Source: Rehmannia glutinosa (lineage: Eukaryota; Streptophyta; Magnoliopsida; Lamiales; Orobanchaceae). Taken from it: a stretch of DNA of 64,000 nucleotides. The first letter of the stretch is position 1. Each line of letters begins with the position of its first letter. Made by a program: the position numbers and the translations under genes. The notes beneath the pieces were generated by a model. It was given only the letters and a program-made list of their open reading frames with translations, was not told where the DNA came from and did not search any database. The stretch lies in contig CM071925.1 in assembly GCA_016081115.2 (NCBI GenBank), positions 8,970,441 through 9,034,440 on the forward strand. Direction: 5' to 3'. Positions 1 through 11,300 of this stretch are shown piece by piece.

Positions 1-137
1 CTTATTATTTGACTCAAAATATATGGTCTTACATTTAGTATATTTTCATTATAAATCAATATTTTTTTGAGAAATAATTTTCCATGCTAACAACTTCTTT
101 ATGGTTTCGCTAATGCACTGTTGTGACAGAAGATAAT

Positions 138-445
138 GGGAGTGTTTGCAAAAAAATATGTTTTTAGAAGAATTGATTTATTACAGTTGAGAATCAGAAG
201 TTGGTAGTGTTTGCAATAGAATCAAAAGTTGAGAGTGGTTGGTGAAAAAGTTATAAAAAAGTGCTTATTTGTTTGTAAAAGTCAAAACCAAAAGCAGAAT
301 CAGAAATCTGAAACACCCATTTCTCTGATTTTATATTGTTATTAAATGAAGTAGAATCAGAAGCAAAAATTGACATTTGCAAACACTAGAAATTGATTTT
401 TTCAGCCAAAAGCAGAGAAACATTTTTTTTTAGTGATTGCAAACT
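138..445. mobile_element. Probable miniature inverted-repeat element
   Basis: The two edges carry related ends (AGTGTTTGCAA on the left, TTGCAAACT-type on the right), and GTGTTTGCAA recurs inside at about 208 and 385 in both orientations. The pattern resembles hAT-type non-autonomous elements, which often begin with a GTTTGCA or GTTTGG motif. I could not find a clear target duplication, so the borders are approximate. It has no coding capacity. Confidence 0.35.
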
Positions 446-801
446 ATCAATATATATGCGTCTACTCCACACAAGGTACTTTGGCATTAAATTAATTGAT
501 ATCATTGTTAATTGATTTTGAACTCAAACTTTGGTGTATCATATGATCCTTAATATTTTGTAGTTGGGATATGTTAATATATTTTATGATCTTATTTTTA
601 CAGCGTATGTGTTGAATTACCGATCATGATAAACAATGAGTTAGACTTTCCTTTCAACTTTAAGAAAATTAAAGATAAAACTACTTAAATGTAAAGGAGA
701 ATGTTTCTGTATTATGATCTAACCTTGATGAATAAATGTGTGGCTGTGATATGTGATGCATTCAAAGTTTATGTTATTAATGTAGCATTCGATGGGCGCA
801 G
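446..801. other. Non-coding AT-rich stretch before the MSL fragment
   Basis: No gene is recognised. If the following MSL piece is a last exon, this is intron sequence ending in a possible GCGCAG acceptor at 796-801, but the pyrimidine tract in front of it is poor. Confidence 0.3.
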
Positions 802-1066
802 GTATCTAGAGAATAATCCCCAACACTGGCATCCTAATCACAATGTGGTTGTGAAGGAGATTGAAAATGTGAACAAGATTAAGATGGCTCTCTTTTTCAA
901 TCATACAATGAACTTTCAAGACTTTCCGGAGAAGAGCAGACGCAAAACTGATCTGGTGCTGGAGATGAAGAAATTTTTTGAAGAGCTCAATATCAGATAT
1001 GATCTTCTTCCTCAGGAAGTGCATCTACTTGAGTCAAAAAGGGTGACAGCAGAATCTGGAAACTGA
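802..1066 (+). pseudogene. C-terminal part of MscS-like mechanosensitive channel (MSL10-type)
   Basis: The reading frame ending at 1066 contains the conserved cytoplasmic tail of plant plasma-membrane MscS-like channels (MSL4-10): NPQHWHPNHNVVVKEIEN, then the KMALFFNHTMNFQD stretch, and the LLPQEVHL end. In the family this tail closes the cytoplasmic beta/alpha domain after the pore helix. Neither the pore helix nor the upstream transmembrane segments are found in the 800 bases before it. An AG at 800-801 could be a splice acceptor, giving a last exon whose gene lies left of the window. The ORF upstream to 701 does not look like MSL. The tail itself is undamaged. Both a truncated copy and a true last exon remain possible. 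Confidence 0.6.
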
Positions 1067-1445
1067 TTTCTACTGACAAAAATAACTCAATGTATGTACA
1101 AGTAAGTGCTCTTCTTTTTCCTTTGAAAACATAAAAGGGCGTTACTTTCACTTTATTATTTGGGTCTTGTATCTGTAGCACCACCTTGAAAAATGGGGAA
1201 ATTTAATATACAAGGGAGATTGTTTATATTTCTTGTTACTTAATCTTTTCATTGACTGGTGATAATTTTGTGGAGCAAGAAACCTGAAAATGCTGCTTGG
1301 TGGAAACACATATTAACTATCAAGCACCCCTCGTTCTTCTTCTTCTTTTCTTTTTTTTTTTTTTTTTGGGGGGGTTGGTGGTGGTGGGGGTGGGGGAATG
1401 TGAATATGTAGCGGAAGGGTAGAAATATCCAGTTGACTGAAGTTA
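1067..1445. other. 3' flank of the MSL piece
   Basis: The stretch holds a pyrimidine run near 1329-1367, followed by a G-rich run to about 1395. No gene is seen. Confidence 0.3.
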
Positions 1446-1838
1446 GAGGGTGTTTGGCTAAGCTTAGAAGCTCCTACATCTTATAAGATGTTTTTAGTGC
1501 TTATAAGATGTTAGGTCTTATTGTGCCGATAAGTTATTGTGAAGTGTTTGAATAAAATATGATGATAGAGCTTATAAATTGTTAGTAATGACATTTTTTA
1601 AATAAAATGTTCAAAAACAAAAGAGGTTGTGAAAATAAGATGATCTTTTTAGAAATAAGTTGGGAACCTTCACTTTTTGAAAAACATCTAATAAGCTCGT
1701 AACATCTGATTTTGGAAGTTTGGAAGCTTATAAAATCTTTTATTTTTTGTAATTTACCCCACACAATTAAAGAGCTTATAAACCTCAAATATTTTATAAG
1801 ATGTTTTGAAGAGCTGATAAGCTCACTCAAACACCATC
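1446..1838. mobile_element. hAT-type MITE
   Basis: The left end reads AGGGTGTTTGGCTAAGCTTA and the right end, reversed, GGTGTTTGAGTGAGCTTA, giving imperfect terminal inverted repeats. The interior repeats CTTATAAGATG and AGCTTATAA several times in both orientations, a common feature of plant hAT MITEs with GTGTTTGG ends. No clean 8-bp duplication was found. The short ORFs here are incidental. Confidence 0.55.
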
Positions 1839-3105
1839 TTAGTAGTTACGAAAATGTGCTTCACTCTAGTAGTTTCTCCCTTCCTCTGATATGTTTTTTC
1901 TGGCTTAAATTGCTCAAATCTGTAGAAAATGCTGTGAAATTAGCTTAAACACGGAGGATATGGTTTAATACAGCTGCAAGTAGAGTCATTTTATACATTA
2001 TCTGTCAGGCAAACAACAGCTTATTAAGGCACAGTAGGAATAATCTCTTTTGCCTATATTGACAATTAGTTAGGACAAAATGATCGATATTTGCTGCATC
2101 CTGGCATTTTACCTCTTATCAAAATAACTGGAGAAAAAACAACCGAGTTTAAACCAATTGGCTTCTGTTGATCAAATACGAATTCAATAAAATAAATACA
2201 TAAATAAATAAATATTTGTGAAAACTGCTGAATTTTGCGAACCATTGCATTTCCAGCAACTCTCTCTCTCTATATATATTTTTTTCTTAGGTAGGTGAAT
2301 GTTAGTAGACAACCTTATTCCCCAAACCTTGGTTAGGAACATGCAGTAGGTTCGTATGATCTCGCTTGAATCCCACATAAGCACAAAATATCTTATTTCC
2401 TATCTAACAAGCACTTCTTATTTAATGAATTCTATATTGTGCAGAAATGTTGTTGTTTTCCCTTAAATACATATCCTGGAAGGGGAATGGTGTTGGAAAT
2501 TTCACTCGCGACCACTTGAAAGTCTTAATCACTCGCGACCACTATCTGATTCCGAGTTTTGTTATTTATTTATTTATTGAGAAAATGGCATCAGGTCCAA
2601 CCAATTGCAATGGCATCTGCCGTCGCCTGATCCAAGACATCGGCAGCCGACATTTGATGTAAGCCGCTGCACAAATTCTATATTAATTAATGCCAGTTAA
2701 CGTTGCCAACTCAAAGCCGAGAGCTCAAAGTTCTTCAGCCTCCGTGTGAGTTGAGAGTCGCCAAAATCAAAGCGGCGGCTGTGGTGGCACAAGCGGGGGA
2801 CGGCATGAAGAATTTTCTGTTGAGCATAACGGCTGGTAGAGTTGTGCTTGGTGTTAATGCTGGTGGTGTTGCAAACTTTGATCCGGTTACGAGGAGTAAA
2901 CAATTTCAGGTTGAGTTTTGTATAAGCACTAATATTATTAAATATTAATTATGTGATGTTATACATGTTTCTTATTAATAGCTATGGGAAGATCTCATTG
3001 ACTGAATGAATTTGAAACAATTAACACTGTTCTGTTTTCTTTTTCCTTTTCTTTCTTTTTCAATAAATATACTTTAAAACTGCGTAACGAAAACGAAGTT
3101 TGAAT
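1839..3105. other. Intergenic stretch without recognised gene
   Basis: An ORF at 2703-2948 (81 codons) has less biased AT content and contains AGDGMKNFLLSITAGRVVLG, but matches no family I recognise. A 15-base direct repeat (ACTCGCGACCACT) occurs at about 2503 and 2530. Otherwise the stretch is low-complexity. Confidence 0.25.
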
Positions 3106-3487
3106 CCATGTTTTAGAAATTGGACTGGACCGGCCGATTCAATTGGGGAACCAGTGGTTGGATGAGTCCGATTAACCCATAAAAACCATTATTGCGGTTG
3201 AATTAGCCATTACAGGATAAAAGTCGGTTGAAGATGTCAAAATCAGTTTTTATTTATTTAATAGAAATTTAATATTTTTTAAATTGGATATTTTGTTACA
3301 TTTGAATTCTAGGCTATATTAGATATTATTATAGTTGTACTTGTATATTTTTCATTTTAAAACACATTCATTATTATTTTGTATAATACAATAATAATAT
3401 GTGACCAGTTGGACGGTTGAACCGGTTTAAACCCTAAACGTAGTTAGATCAATTTGTTCACCGATCCGGTTTTTGAAACATTGGTTT
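3106..3487. mobile_element. MITE with ACCGG-rich inverted ends
   Basis: The left side (ATGTTTTAGAAATTGGACTGGACCGGCC) mirrors the right side, which reversed reads AATGTTTCAAAAACCGGATCGG; both are followed by copies of CAATTG/GGTTGAACCGG. These ACCGG/GGTTCAA-rich ends belong to a common plant non-autonomous family. The interior is pure AT. The target duplication is not resolved. Confidence 0.5.
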
Positions 3488-3841
3488 AAAGCTAGTTTGT
3501 AGACAAATGAAAAGCGATCCACATTTTAGAAACAGATCAATCCCATAAGCCCAACCAAAGCTCAGGCCATTCAAAAGGTGCAAATATTGAAAAGCAAACC
3601 CAAACACACATCAAATGAAAAGTTTAATTGGAGGAACCCCTCATGATTTTTCAGTACTGCATTAGATAATCCCAAAAACATAAGCAACCTAGCACAACTA
3701 CTGTCTAAAAGACAATAACAGCTTCCAACAATTGCTTTTCAATCTCTGCAAATCCTGTTTTCTATTTCATAGTTTTTCAACATCCTCTCTTCATTCTGTA
3801 CATAAGTAATAAGTTCTTCCCCACCCTGATATCACCCCAAC

Positions 3842-6800
3842 TCAAATTCGATACGCCACGCCTTGGCCATGGATAAACCTCGCGTTATCCTCTGCGTAAA
3901 CATGAGTCTCATTTTTCAACCTGAACCAAAAATATTATGTTACAAATATTTCTATTATGATATTGCTGGAAAAGGGGAAAAAAGACAAACATATAGAATT
4001 TGAGGTCTTACGTTTTCGCAACGGTCTTATTTAAGATGGTGGAGGAAACAAATGAGGCACCATTCAAGTACAAGAGTTCTCCATCAATTCTCTCTGCTAT
4101 CTTCTTGTCCATTTTCCCAGCTTCGATGCGGAGTGGTTGATCTGAGGCCTGAGTAATCCGAAGCACGTTAAAAATCATCGTATATAAATTAGTAATTGTT
4201 AATCCGAATTAATTAGGAAGCATTTACGATTACTTACAATAACCCATCCCCACGTATCAGCAAATGATGGCACATGAGCGGTATAAGCGCGAACGTCTGT
4301 GTAAAACATCATTAGAGGAAATAATACGTATGATTTCTTTACACATTTAAGAAATAAATTCACATTTTCAAATTTAAATATGAGTTAATTACAAAAGATA
4401 CCCTTGAGGTTCAGTCTAATTACCAAAAAGAAAACTCAGTTATCTTTCAAAACTACAGAAGTTTTGCACTCTTGACATGTATTCTTAGAGATAATTACAG
4501 CAAAACACCTAAGGTTCAGGATAATTACCAAAAAAAACCCACAGATTTTTGGAAATTATAAAAAAACCCTTTTAGGTTTGATCCGTCTTACATTTTTTCC
4601 CTTCATATGAAAAAAAAAATCCAAAAGCTCCCCTTACATTTACCAAATAATACAATTACTTCCTTAAATTTAAGACACAGTCAAACTTTAAGGGTTTTTT
4701 TTTGTAATTTTCAATATTTGGTTTTTTTGAAATTAGCCCAAATCGTGGGGGTCTTTTTGGAATTATTCCTTTATTCTTATTCTACAAATTGAACCATCAA
4801 ATGGGGGTATTTGGGGCTATTGGTAATTTTGAATCATAATTAGAGTTTTTTGTAATTAGACCAAACCTCGGGGGTAGTTTTTATAATTACCCAAGAAGAT
4901 TGTTATGTATGTGGACTTACACTTGAAAACCTGTTTAATAGTATTGTATATTGATGAGAAGACCTCCTTATGACTAAACACCCCTGCTGGTCCAGCCTAT
5001 ATACAAATTAACACACCAAAAACTCAGAAATTTCACTTAAAATGTAAGAAATATTATTGAACACATGCAAACTAAAATACTGACCTGAGTAACAAAGATG
5101 CCATTGTTATTGAGCTTAGGTTTCAGAATGTTTTCATAGAAAGATTTTGTATATAATTGATAGCAAGGTCCTCCTTCAACTGGATCAGCTAAATCTCCCA
5201 CAATAATATCAAATTTTTCATTCCTCTCCTCCAATTCAGCTCTTCAGAAACAATAGTCAATTAAATTATTATTATTAAACAGTTCAATATTGTTACATCA
5301 AGCATTTGTGGCTTTTACATAAATATTAGGGATACTTAAACAAAAAAACTAAGATTCGGGCTAATTACAAAAAAAACCCAGATTTTTTTAAAAATTACAA
5401 AAAATCAGATTCTATACAATTTAAGCCAAGAGATGAATAATCCTTACTTGGCATCATTTATCACTAAATCAAGCTTCATGTTACGAAAAGCCTCGTGATT
5501 TGCTGTAAGATGCTTTTTACAAAAATCAACAACTTCCTGCAAGTAGCAAAAAAACCTAATTTTAAGTACTAATACCAAAAAACAAAAATAATTAAATAAA
5601 TAAAAAAGCATGAAAGCTTTTCATTCATGATATTAATAAATCTCCCCATATGTACGTTAAAATATTTAATCTTTTATCCCATAATACACAGGGTGTGAAT
5701 GAAAAATTAAATATGCATTAAGCCATTAACACACTTAGCATCCAGGTTAATATCAACTACTATATATGCTTAGAGCTTTATTATTGATATGAATTAATTA
5801 ATCAACTATCTTACCAAGTCCCATCTTTTTAATCACGCTCATGATTCTGGTAAATTAATAGAGAACACGGAATCTCGTTTATAAAAAAAAGAAAGAAAAT
5901 CTGGCAAACCAAAAGACAATCTCACTAAAAAGAGCTTTTATGTCCCTTAGTCACCACATCAGGATTAAGGTTGTCAACAAATGGGGCAATAAAATTCAAA
6001 AAAAGCAATCAATAACATCTTATCTAAAAAGAACCCACTTAAGATAAAATGGTGCATTCACCCATTTATTTATTTCGCAATATTTGTGTATTCCCTCTTA
6101 ATCAATTCAATGAATATGAAGAGAAGTACATGTACATTGTACAATTAAAATTTTCCACTTAAAAAAATTATTTCCAATATTTATACCTGATCAATATCGC
6201 ACATGACCACTTTCTCAATTGACCTGTGCCTTAGTGCCTCCCTTGCGGCAGACCCTTCGCCACCACCCATTATAAACACATTTTTGGGGCTGTAATCATA
6301 CATACCCAATCATAATCACATATCGTACATGCAGCCATAACACGATAATAGGGTAGGCCGATACATAGAAATGTGTTAAATCGGATGGAAAACTCAAGAA
6401 AACCATACAAATTATAACTAAAACTGTTTTTAAAATAAAAATCTCACTAAAAGCTTTTTAAAAAATAGAGAGGGGACGGAGCCCAGATTAACCCTTTATG
6501 TTATTTCACTTGGAATCTATAATCGTTTTTTTTTAATCTACTATAAAACGAAAATCATGAAAATGAGGCTAAGCATAATATTAGTAAAATTGATTTCAAA
6601 TGGCTAGTAACTTTAATCTACTAAATTTTGGAAAATGGGGATATCCATAACATTAGTCAAATGGGAAATAGATAAATTGAGAAAGCGTGTTTTAAGATAT
6701 GTAACTCACTTGGGGTGACACAAGAGGGGTGGATGAATCAAACATTCATGATAAATAAATTCATCAACTTCCGCACTTTGCATCTTCCCATCAATCACCA

Positions 6801-7356
6801 ACACCTTTAATTTCATTATAGCCAATACAAATGACAATTGTTAATTAATTAAATATAACATAATATAACACTAATAAAAGTTTTTTTTCCCCTCAAAATT
6901 TCAGTTGGATTTATTACCTTGCCGAAATGTTTTGTGTCTAGAAGAGCTATATCTTGGTACTCACTGGTTCCTTTGTGGAGCACTCTAAGGGAAGATGAAG
7001 GAACATAAATGTCATTTTATTATTCAATTTCAGAAAATTTGGAAAAAAAAAAAAGAAGAAGATGGAAATCTTTTGTTCCATCATTAGGCCATTAAATTAA
7101 TCACGACTTTGGTCATCATTTTCTTCTTTTTGTAGTACATGATCATACAAATTACTACATATCTTCAAATCATGGAAAAAAATTGAAAAGAATAATAAAA
7201 ATCAAGAAATTAAGTTAAATATTTTCGGCAAAATCAAGTTTTGATGCCATCCTCTATAAACTTCGCAACAGCAAATAAAATAGAAAAATTTATATACAAA
7301 ACTGCACAAAAAATGTATTTACTTCAATAATTCAAAATAAAAATAAGTACATATAG

Positions 7357-7411
<55 letters not shown>

Positions 7412-7593
7412 ATATACCTGTTCAATGCAAAAGACCACTTGAGATCAACATCAATCTCTTCTTCAAACCATGAATCCTCTTCCTCATTTTTTTGTTCTAT
7501 TATCATGTGATTTGTTTCATAATGAACTTTTGAGAAACCATTGTTGTAAGGAAATAATCCCACAGCTTCACCCATAATTTTTTTCACTGACAA
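3842..7593 (-). CDS. ACL5: Thermospermine synthase (ACAULIS5-type spermidine synthase family)
   Basis: The product transfers an aminopropyl group from decarboxylated S-adenosylmethionine to spermidine, giving thermospermine, which in Arabidopsis restrains xylem differentiation. Exons on the minus strand are 7418-7593, 6918-6984, 6710-6804, 6187-6289, 5448-5536, 5085-5241, 4921-4996, 4238-4296, 4012-4148 and 3842-3920. All introns are GT-AG with consistent phases, giving 1038 nt and 345 aa, close to the family length. The N-terminal GEAV and DLKWSFALN motifs match ACL5; the nucleotide-binding GGGEGS is at residues 121-126, and GDLADPVEGGPCYQLYTKSF with the catalytic Asp starts near 191. The end is FIHGQGVAYRI. 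Start ATG 7593 is used because an in-frame second Met follows six codons later; either is possible. Two MITE insertions sit in introns. No damage is seen. Confidence 0.93.
4384..4893. mobile_element. Nested MITE pair in ACL5 intron 7
   Basis: The outer ends are inverted repeats: AGTTAATTACAAAAGATACC on the left, and reversed GGTAATTATAAAAACTACC on the right, each followed by GAGGTT and TCTAATTAC. Inside, about 4490-4771 is a second copy of the same family (GATAATTACAG to GGAATTATTCC) with the central TCCTTAAATTTAAGACA also found in the element at 20150-20432. This is an insertion of one copy into another, wholly within an intron. Confidence 0.7.
5327..5415. mobile_element. Partial MITE of the same family in ACL5 intron 5
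   Basis: The stretch has GGGATACTTAAACAAA followed by ATTCGGGCTAATTACAAAAA and AAATTACAAAAAAT, the end motif of the GGATAATTAC family seen in intron 7. Only one end is present. Confidence 0.45.
7361..7409. repeat. (TA)n microsatellite in ACL5 intron 1
   Basis: About 24 TA dinucleotides run uninterrupted directly after the exon 1 donor site. The array lies only about 10 bases from the splice donor, so length changes could affect splicing. Confidence 0.95.
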
Positions 7594-7683
7594 ATTAACA
7601 AGAAAAAATTGTCAGAAGAAAGCAAGAGTCAAGTGGGCTAACTAAACTTTGGGGAGTGAATATGTATTAAATGTGATACTCTC

Positions 7684-7691
7684 TTTTTATA
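7684..7691 (-). promoter_or_regulatory. Probable TATA box of ACL5
   Basis: The minus strand reads TATAAAAA about 90 bases upstream of the ATG at 7593, a suitable distance for a short leader of about 60 bases. It is the best TATA-like match in the upstream 200 bases. Confidence 0.5.
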
Positions 7692-7782
7692 GGCATCTAA
7701 ATGTGTGACAAGTCATATCTTTTTGTCATCACTTGTGCCTAGAACCATGGTAGTTGCTACATTAATATAAATATATTTAAAA

Positions 7783-8627
7783 GGGGAGGCTATTAACACC
7801 CCAAAACCTATCAACATACCCTTTTTTTTTAATTAAAAAATTTCATCAACTAAAAAGACTGAAATGCCCTTAGTACCCTATCAAATTTCTAATAGAGCTT
7901 TTTTAATTAATCTTCTTCCTTATCTCCACACATTCTTCTTCTTCTTGCATTTTGTAAATAAAAAGATGAGATCTTAAGGAATTTAACAAATCTTAAAATT
8001 ATACCAAATTTCTTTTGTGAATTCAAAGCATGAACAGTAAATTTCCCCCTAAAAAATAATTATATCAAACACAATTGTATCTGCATAACAACAAAATTAT
8101 TATCCAGGAAAAAACAGGATGAATTATAGTGAAATTGAAGATTGCACTGTGGAATCATCCGATGCTGATAATTAATAGAATTCACATAAAAGTTGTGAAA
8201 AACATGCTAAAATATGTAAATATCATAAAGCAACTTTTTAAAATGGCATCGAGTTCTTATTTTTTAAAGTTCTGACAACATATTTATTTTTGTTAAAATA
8301 TGTTCTAATCTGTTATTGCCTTTTCGTTGATTCCTTTTCTCTTTATTTTTTGGATAATCACATTTTTTAATCCTCTCTTGTGTTAAATAATTGCTCCATT
8401 TACCATGATTAATTCTAACATTTGGACTTTAGCCGACCATTGTTGTAGATGTTTTCATCGTGTCTGTGTTGGCCATTTGGGGGGTTATGTTTTGGGGGAA
8501 AGAATTGGGGTTTAATTGGGGGAAGGGTAAATTGAGGAATATTAGTGGTATATTTAGTAAATAAATTATCTTAAAAATTTTATTGGGGGTGTATTGATCA
8601 ATTTTGGGGGTGTTAATAGCACTATCC
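7783..8627. mobile_element. Mutator-like non-autonomous element with 9-bp TSD
   Basis: The identical 9-mer TATTTAAAA flanks both sides (7774-7782 and 8628-8636). The ends are inverted: GGGGAGGCTATTAACACCCC on the left, and reversed GGATAGTGCTATTAACACCC on the right, with about 45 bases of similarity. A 9-bp duplication is typical of Mutator-like elements. The 845-bp interior has no transposase. The element begins about 190 bases upstream of the ACL5 start codon, so it is the distal promoter of that gene. Confidence 0.8.
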
Positions 8628-8636
8628 TATTTAAAA

Positions 8637-8937
8637 CTAAACAAAATCAAATCTTGTCCCTTAGTATTTAATTATTTTTTTAATAAGTTGGGAGTAATGG
8701 TTAGATGTGAGGAGATAAATTTCAAAGAAATTGAAAGATACATGGTTCGAACTCTGATCAATACCATTATAAAAAGTGAGCGATAACGTGATTCTTAGTA
8801 TTTAATTATAAACTATTATTGTTTCTCCCCAGCTCAATTGTCATGTTACATAATCAACCTATGTGTATTTTTTCCATTAAAATATTACATTAATATTCGG
8901 AAAGCTAGTTTCATCCAATTAAGTTCTTGTTGTGTTG
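8637..8937. other. AT-rich spacer
   Basis: No gene or clear element is seen between two Mutator-like elements. Confidence 0.3.
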
Positions 8938-8946
8938 CTTGATGTG

Positions 8947-9098
8947 GGTTTATTCTATGCCACTCATGTGGGTGGCCCCACATGGGGTATTGACCCTTAG
9001 ATCATCACACACACATACACACCCACATGGGTGTGTGTTTGATCTAAGGGCCATACACTCAGTGGGTGGCCACCCACTTGGGTGGCATGGAATTTCCC
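8947..9098. mobile_element. Foldback MITE with 9-bp TSD
   Basis: CTTGATGTG occurs on both sides (8938-8946 and 9099-9106). The element is nearly one complete palindrome: the left arm from TATGCCAC to CCCTTAGATC pairs with the right arm at roughly 80 percent, and the loop itself is near-palindromic (ACACACCCACATGGGTGTGT). It would fold into a stem of about 50 base pairs. The 9-bp duplication suggests a Mutator-like origin. Confidence 0.75.
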
Positions 9099-9589
9099 CT
9101 TGATGTGCGCTGTTGAAATATCTTTTAACTATTCATATAAAAAAATTAAAATAACTGATTAATCAAAATATAAAAATAAATGTAAATTAATGAAATATAA
9201 TATTTTATTTTCAAAATTCCCAATTTTATTAAATAATGCTTCAAATGGATAATACTTCAATGTCATTACATTATATATTAAAAAAGAATAATAGATATGC
9301 GTCAAAAAAAAGAATAATAGATAAAAGAAAGAAATTTCGGAAAGAAATAAGAGAGTTTTTATTTTAGATAGAAAAAAATGAAACCCTAATTAAGGAATAA
9401 AAGAATAAATATGGATAATATTCTTGTTAATGTAAAAATGAAGCAACTAAATCTAAATATATCTTAAAATGTCAAAAGAAGTTGAGGAAGGACCATAAGA
9501 AAAATAGAATATATTCAACTAATGGGAAAATAGAACAATTAAAGCTAAATAATTCTTTGTTGATGGGTGCCTCCCACTGTTTTTTGTTT

Positions 9590-9885
9590 CTGGGTAGTTT
9601 TTTTTTTTTTTTGAGTTAAAATATATGCTGATGAAAATCTGTTTATGGGTGGGTTCTTTTGAATTAAAATGTTGAAAGTGAAAACTTGGTAAAAGAATTA
9701 ACAAAATATATTTTCTATTTCTGGGTGGGCCTTTTTGAGTTAAAATGCTGAAAAGTGGAAATTTGTTACAAGAATTAACATTTTTGAGTTAAAATTAATG
9801 CTGACGTATGTTAAAAGAATTATCAAAGAAGTGTAAAAATGCTGAAAAGTGAAAATTTGTTAAAAGTGAAGTATGTTAAAAGTAT
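9590..9885. repeat. Degenerate tandem repeat around TTTTTGAGTTAAAATGCTGA
   Basis: The motif TTTGAGTTAAAAT followed by GCTGAAAAGTG and AAGAATTA occurs about five times with irregular spacing of 60-110 bases, at roughly 9607, 9657, 9732, 9782 and 9835. The ORFs here are incidental. The flanking 9107-9589 and 9886-10960 are AT-rich without a recognised gene. Confidence 0.5.
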
Positions 9886-10975
9886 GTAAGTTCTATCTTA
9901 TACATGTAGGCATGTGATTAGCGTCGCCTGTCATTGTAATTTGATTTTTAAATATAAATGTTGATAAGTTTGAATAATGCCAAAATTTAGATAACAATTT
10001 TATGTAATTAAACAATTTATCAAAATGTAACAACTAACAAGTAGGGGTATACCAAAAAAGCATGCGCAATTTATTCTGAAATTGAAGTTAGGAGAAAATA
10101 TTTATTGCAGCGCGTGACTTATGTGGGCCCATCGCGTACACGCTCAACCTCAAAAAACCACGCTTGATCACATCCCTTTCAACATGTTACCTTTGGTGTG
10201 TTTGTTTGTGTGTATGTACACAAACAAATACGATGAAATTAGGGAACATTAACTAAGGCCTTTTTCTTTTTTTTTTTCCTGAGATAAACTAAGGTCTTGT
10301 TTGGATGTATTTTCAAAGTTCAAATGTATTTTCAAAGTTCAATTTCTAGTTTATAATGTTGGAAAGTGGCAACTTTCAAATTTTATTGATTCTCATATTA
10401 GAATTGAGAACATGTTTGGTTTGATGTCTGAATTTATGTTATGATTATGTTTTGAAATAAAAATACGTTTGGTTATAGTTTTTTTAATGTATTTTTGACA
10501 TAAATTTACGTGATTATAGAATAAAATTATTTGGTTGTATTTGCAAAAAAAAATATTTCCAAAAAAAACAGAAAATTGAAAATGACTTCATTTCTACTTA
10601 AAACTTTCTAAACAAACATAAACCAAATTTTGGAATAGTTGGAAAGTAAAAAATCACATTTGAAAACACAACCATATATGGCCAAAATTTTAGTGATTTC
10701 CACTTCACAAATATTTTTTTCATAATAAGAGGGACAACATTTTTTATGTTGCTTTTTATTGCATGTCACTCAAGTCAAGGTGTCTGATAAAATCTAAGTC
10801 TTCTTCTCCCAAATGTTAGACGGGCCCTGATGTTGTCCTAGGGAGACCCCTCCGACGCTCAAGTCGGCACCATAAATGAAAGAGACTATTTAGACAGTAA
10901 AGAGAACTTGAATGTGTAGAATGTGAATTATGCAAATATGACTAAGGCATTTCAAACATAACCAAAGGAGAAGAA
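9886..10975. other. Intergenic AT-rich stretch
   Basis: ATGTATTTTCAAAGTTCAA is duplicated directly at about 10301 and 10325, next to a GTCTTGTTTGG motif that resembles a hAT-type end. No matching opposite end could be fixed and no gene is seen. Confidence 0.3.
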
Positions 10976-10979
10976 CGAA

Positions 10980-11300
10980 AACCCTAATGGGTTGAGGCAA
11001 TGCTTTCTCTCAACGGCGATCGCCTTCTATCTTCCATTCAATCTTAATTCATCCGATCATGGAGATTGATTCATCTGTGTTCTCTGAAATTCATAGATCT
11101 AATCATGCTCAATATACTGCTCCTCATGAGTATTCTCGCTCATTTTTTTCTAAGGAGATTTTCAATGAAAACCCTAATCCTATACTACAAGATCGAACGC
11201 TTCATTATTCTTCAATGACCCCTTTCAGATCGACAACTGCACCCTACGACCTATTCGCCTATTTCTTTAGCTTCACCGTAAGTGAACGACTTAGTTAATA
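10980..11300 (+). pseudogene. 5' part of a LINE-type ORF1 (fragment)
   Basis: The sequence has gene-like composition unlike its flanks. It begins with ACCCTAATGGG and CTCTCAACGGCGATCGCC, common in plant LINE 5' regions, and holds an ORF from 11059 to 11298 (ATG at 11059). It has no recognisable domain. It is placed with the LINE because it is co-oriented with the ORF1 zinc-knuckle piece at 15.7 kb; the LTR-like repeats between could be later insertions. That link is an inference. Confidence 0.35.

Noticed and set aside
7357..7593. Single-exon reading of the ACL5 N-terminal ORF with an IYIYIY tail
   Set aside because: The tail is the (TA)n intron; a clear GT donor follows FALN and the next exon continues the family sequence.
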